In this document: positions 62,044-64,000 of the stretch, piece by piece | Numbering within the stretch: the stretch's first letter is position 1 | Layout of the letters: every line of letters begins with the position of its first letter | Origin: Microbispora sp. NBC_01189 | GTDB taxonomy: Bacteria > Actinomycetota > Actinomycetes > Streptosporangiales > Streptosporangiaceae | Reading direction: 5' to 3' | DNA length: 64,000 bases | Assembly (NCBI RefSeq): GCF_036010665.1 | Contig: NZ_CP108581.1 | Location: 6,877,501-6,941,500 of the forward strand | Program-made: the position numbers and the translations under genes | Notes under the pieces: generated by a model | Told to the model about the DNA's origin: nothing | Seen by the model: only the letters and a program-made list of their open reading frames with translations | Database searches by the model: none

Positions 62044-63405
62044 GTGCGCGTACTCATCCAGTTGCGTCCGTCCCCCGACCTGGTCGCCGCCGTCACCGAC
62101 CCGTCGGTCCCGTCCTCGGCCTCCGACGTGGCCGACGATCTGCCCGGGATCGTCCTCGACCACTCGTACGCCCCGGTGACCGTGCCTCATCCGATGCCCG
62201 CGGTCCCCGGCGGAGACCCGCTCTCGCTCAACCAGCCGCTGGTCTTCTCCATGGCGCCGCAGGACGCCTCCGTCGTGGTACGCGGGGAGATCGCCGACGA
62301 CGAGCTCACCAGCAGGATCGCGCTGCTGCCGGCGACCCGCCGCGACGTGGTCGCGATCTACGCCGACCCGGCCATCGAGACCACGCTCACCTGCGCCGGC
62401 GACCCTCCCGTGGGCGACTGGCACGACGTCGAGCGGCTGCTGCGCCTGCCCGATCTCGCGGCCGAGGGACTGGACGGCTCCGGCGTCCCCCTCGCGGTCA
62501 TCGACACGGGCATCAACGCGGCGTACGTCTCCACGGCCCGCGGCCGGGAGGTCCGCCTCGATCACGAGCGCAGCTGGAACCCCAAGAGTGTGTCCGGAAC
62601 GCCGGGAGACTACGCGGTCGACCACGGCTCGATGTGCGCCTTCGACGCGCTCATCGCCGCGCCGAACGCGTCTCTCGTGGACGTGCCCGTGCTGCTGTCG
62701 CGGCGGCGGGGCGGGTCGACGCTCGACGGCCTGCTGTCCGACGCGATCGCCGCGTACGCGCACCTGCGCGAGGTCCTCGACGCCCAGCCGGCCGAGTCCC
62801 GGGCGCTCGTCGTGACCAACAGCTGGGGCTCGTTCTCACCGCGCTGGGACTTCCCGCCCGGCCATCCCGGCAACTACTCCGACAATCCGGCGCATCCGTT
62901 TAACCTGATCGTGGGCAGCCTGGCCGAGGCGGGGGCGGACATCCTGTTCGCCGCGGGCAACTGCGGCACGCAGTGCCGCGACAGCAGGTGCGCCTACCCG
63001 GACCGGCCCATCGTCGGGGCCAACTCCCACCCGCGCGCCCTGTCGATCGGGGGGATCGACACCGGCGGGACGCGCGTCGGCTACTCCTCCCAGGGCCCCG
63101 GGCGGCTGGCCGCGCGCAAGCCGGATCTCTGCGCCTACACCCACTTCACCGGTTCCGGCGCGCTCGGCGACACCGAGCCCGACTCCGGCACCTCGGCGGC
63201 GTGTCCCGTCGCGGCGGGGCTGGTCGCCGCCGTCCGCACCCGGTGGCCGTCCACCACGCTCTCCCCGGCCCAGCTCAGGACCCTGCTGCGGCGGACGGCC
63301 GACGACCGCAGTGCCGTAGGGTATGACCACGATTACGGGTACGGCGTGCTCGACGCCGCCGGCGTCATCGCCGCGCTGCGCCGCCGGGCGGCGAAGGCCG
63401 CCTGA
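62044..63405 (+). CDS. Subtilase (S8) serine protease without a signal peptide
   Basis: 453 residues. Catalytic Asp154 (VIDTG), His194 (DHGSMC) and Ser384 (SGTSAACP), with oxyanion Asn in AAGNCG. About 140 residues precede the catalytic domain and carry a strand-helix pattern, but not a recognisable I9 propeptide, and no Sec signal. GTG 62044 was chosen because it begins the conserved-looking MRVLIQLRP. It is therefore probably intracellular or processed within a small peptide system. A 90-residue protein gene and a P-loop gene follow. Confidence 0.88.
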   Translation: MRVLIQLRPSPDLVAAVTDPSVPSSASDVADDLPGIVLDHSYAPVTVPHPMPAVPGGDPLSLNQPLVFSMAPQDASVVVRGEIADDELTSRIALLPATRRDVVAIYADPAIETTLTCAGDPPVGDWHDVERLLRLPDLAAEGLDGSGVPLAVIDTGINAAYVSTARGREVRLDHERSWNPKSVSGTPGDYAVDHGSMCAFDALIAAPNASLVDVPVLLSRRRGGSTLDGLLSDAIAAYAHLREVLDAQPAESRALVVTNSWGSFSPRWDFPPGHPGNYSDNPAHPFNLIVGSLAEAGADILFAAGNCGTQCRDSRCAYPDRPIVGANSHPRALSIGGIDTGGTRVGYSSQGPGRLAARKPDLCAYTHFTGSGALGDTEPDSGTSAACPVAAGLVAAVRTRWPSTTLSPAQLRTLLRRTADDRSAVGYDHDYGYGVLDAAGVIAALRRRAAKAA

Positions 63406-63434
63406 AGTGGCCCGGGCGGCGAAGGCCGCCTGAA
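63386..63434 (+). repeat. 21-bp direct repeat over the protease stop codon
   Basis: GGGCGGCGAAGGCCGCCTGAA at 63386-63406 and 63414-63434 (28-base period). Each copy has GGCGGC/GCCGCC stems, so it may act as a tandem terminator. Further GC stems follow to 63490. Confidence 0.7.
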
Positions 63435-63519
63435 AGCCACCCGAGCGGCCAGGGCCGCCGGAGAGCCGCCGGGCGGCCGGGCCGGGCGGCGTCCGTACAC
63501 GACAGGGGAAGGCGGACCC

Positions 63520-63792
63520 GTGGCCGACGTGCTCATCACCGTGCGACTCCCCGCACCCGCGACCCTGGAGTCGGCCATGCGGCATCTCGACCTCGCCGAG
63601 GACGAGGTCGACACCGCGTACGGCCTGGTGCCGGTCGACCCCCGCAGGAACCTGTACGTCCTGCGGGTGACGGAGAGCGCGGGACGGCGGGTGGGCGACA
63701 CCGGCGCCGGGCCGCGCGGCGGAGACCACCCGCGGGCGGACGGCGGGCCGTACTCCGATCCGCCGATCGAGCCGTACGGCCCGCCGCGATGA
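63520..63792 (+). CDS. Small conserved protein next to the subtilase
   Basis: 90 residues. The first 55 ([22 protein letters not shown], then [16 protein letters not shown]) have a beta-alpha-beta pattern; the rest is Gly/Pro-rich and disordered. GTG 63520 follows GGGGAAGG. Its stop overlaps the next ATG (ATGA). The fold pattern is reminiscent of the I9 propeptide/inhibitor, so a stand-alone inhibitor or chaperone of the protease is a guess. Function unknown. Confidence 0.72.
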   Translation: MADVLITVRLPAPATLESAMRHLDLAEDEVDTAYGLVPVDPRRNLYVLRVTESAGRRVGDTGAGPRGGDHPRADGGPYSDPPIEPYGPPR

Positions 63793-64000
63793 CCGGCGCC
63801 GTCTGGATCGTGTCGGGACCGCCGGGGGCGGGCAAGTCGACGGTCTGCGACCTGCTGCTGGCCCGCCTCGACCCCGTCCCCGCGCTGCTCGACAAGGACA
63901 CGATGTACGGCGGCTTCGTCGAGGCGACCCTCGCCGCGTACGGCAGGCCGCCGGGCGAGCGCGAGGGGCCTTGGTACGACCAGCACGTCAAGCGGTTCGA
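63789..64000 (+). CDS. P-loop kinase/ATPase, 3' partial
   Basis: The first 70 residues are visible before the right edge. [18 protein letters not shown] is a Walker A P-loop, then [14 protein letters not shown], as in AAA_33/zeta-like small kinases. The ATG overlaps the previous stop in ATGA, so it is coupled to the 90-residue protein. The full family cannot be settled from this piece. Confidence 0.8.
   Translation, partial: MTGAVWIVSGPPGAGKSTVCDLLLARLDPVPALLDKDTMYGGFVEATLAAYGRPPGEREGPWYDQHVKRF

Overview
The window is high-GC actinobacterial chromosome with G/C-ending codons throughout. Several single-gene clues point to a Streptosporangiaceae-like or similar actinomycete: a RamB-type regulator beside isocitrate lyase, glucosyl-3-phosphoglycerate synthase, a FolP2-type dihydropteroate synthase homologue, many TetR/MarR/LysR regulators, and apparently leaderless genes. 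The species assignment is inference. I see no tRNA, rRNA, CRISPR array, integrase or insertion sequence.

Positions 1-12.97 kb are the right flank of a type I polyketide cluster. A final PKS module (KR-ACP-thioesterase, open at the left edge) is translationally coupled to an SDR. A secreted GH43-CBM13 galactanase-like enzyme follows. On the other strand lies a tightly overlapped oligopeptide ABC operon (binding protein, two permeases, fused double ATPase) that runs into a second, paralogous SDR and a SnoaL-like protein. A LysR gene lies upstream of it. The PKS gene carries blocks of extreme C-over-G skew that stop at domain boundaries.

Positions 13-22.3 kb hold single-gene functions: an esterase, an HAD phosphatase, a chloramphenicol phosphotransferase with catalytic Asp37 in place, a MarR/epoxide hydrolase pair around clear operators, glycerol kinase with a small acidic protein, a GAF-SpoIIE phosphatase, and a coupled sulfotransferase/glycosyltransferase pair.

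Positions 22.3-29.7 kb look accessory: two decayed gene remnants, a DUF4916-like protein, a large helical-repeat protein, a 3'-truncated patatin, a winged-helix/HEPN fusion that could be an RNase toxin or defence protein, and a degenerate ADP-ribosylglycohydrolase-like protein.

Positions 29.7-46 kb are metabolic and transport genes with visible operators: acyl-CoA dehydrogenase, GpgS, MFS/TetR, an IMPase-like protein, RamB/AceA (glyoxylate shunt), a lone ABC ATPase, a Ser/Thr kinase, a MacB-like ABC exporter under a 15-bp-arm TetR palindrome, and an HSL-type esterase.

Positions 46-64 kb hold an ABC-2 exporter (two permeases plus ATPase), and an ABC exporter with a LolA-like protein divergent from an OmpR/histidine-kinase pair. 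These are followed by a PLP decarboxylase-like enzyme, FolP2, a LysR regulator, a YpfJ-type zinc protease, an LCP-type cell-wall ligase, and an intracellular-looking subtilase. The subtilase is followed by a 90-residue protein and a P-loop kinase cut by the right edge.
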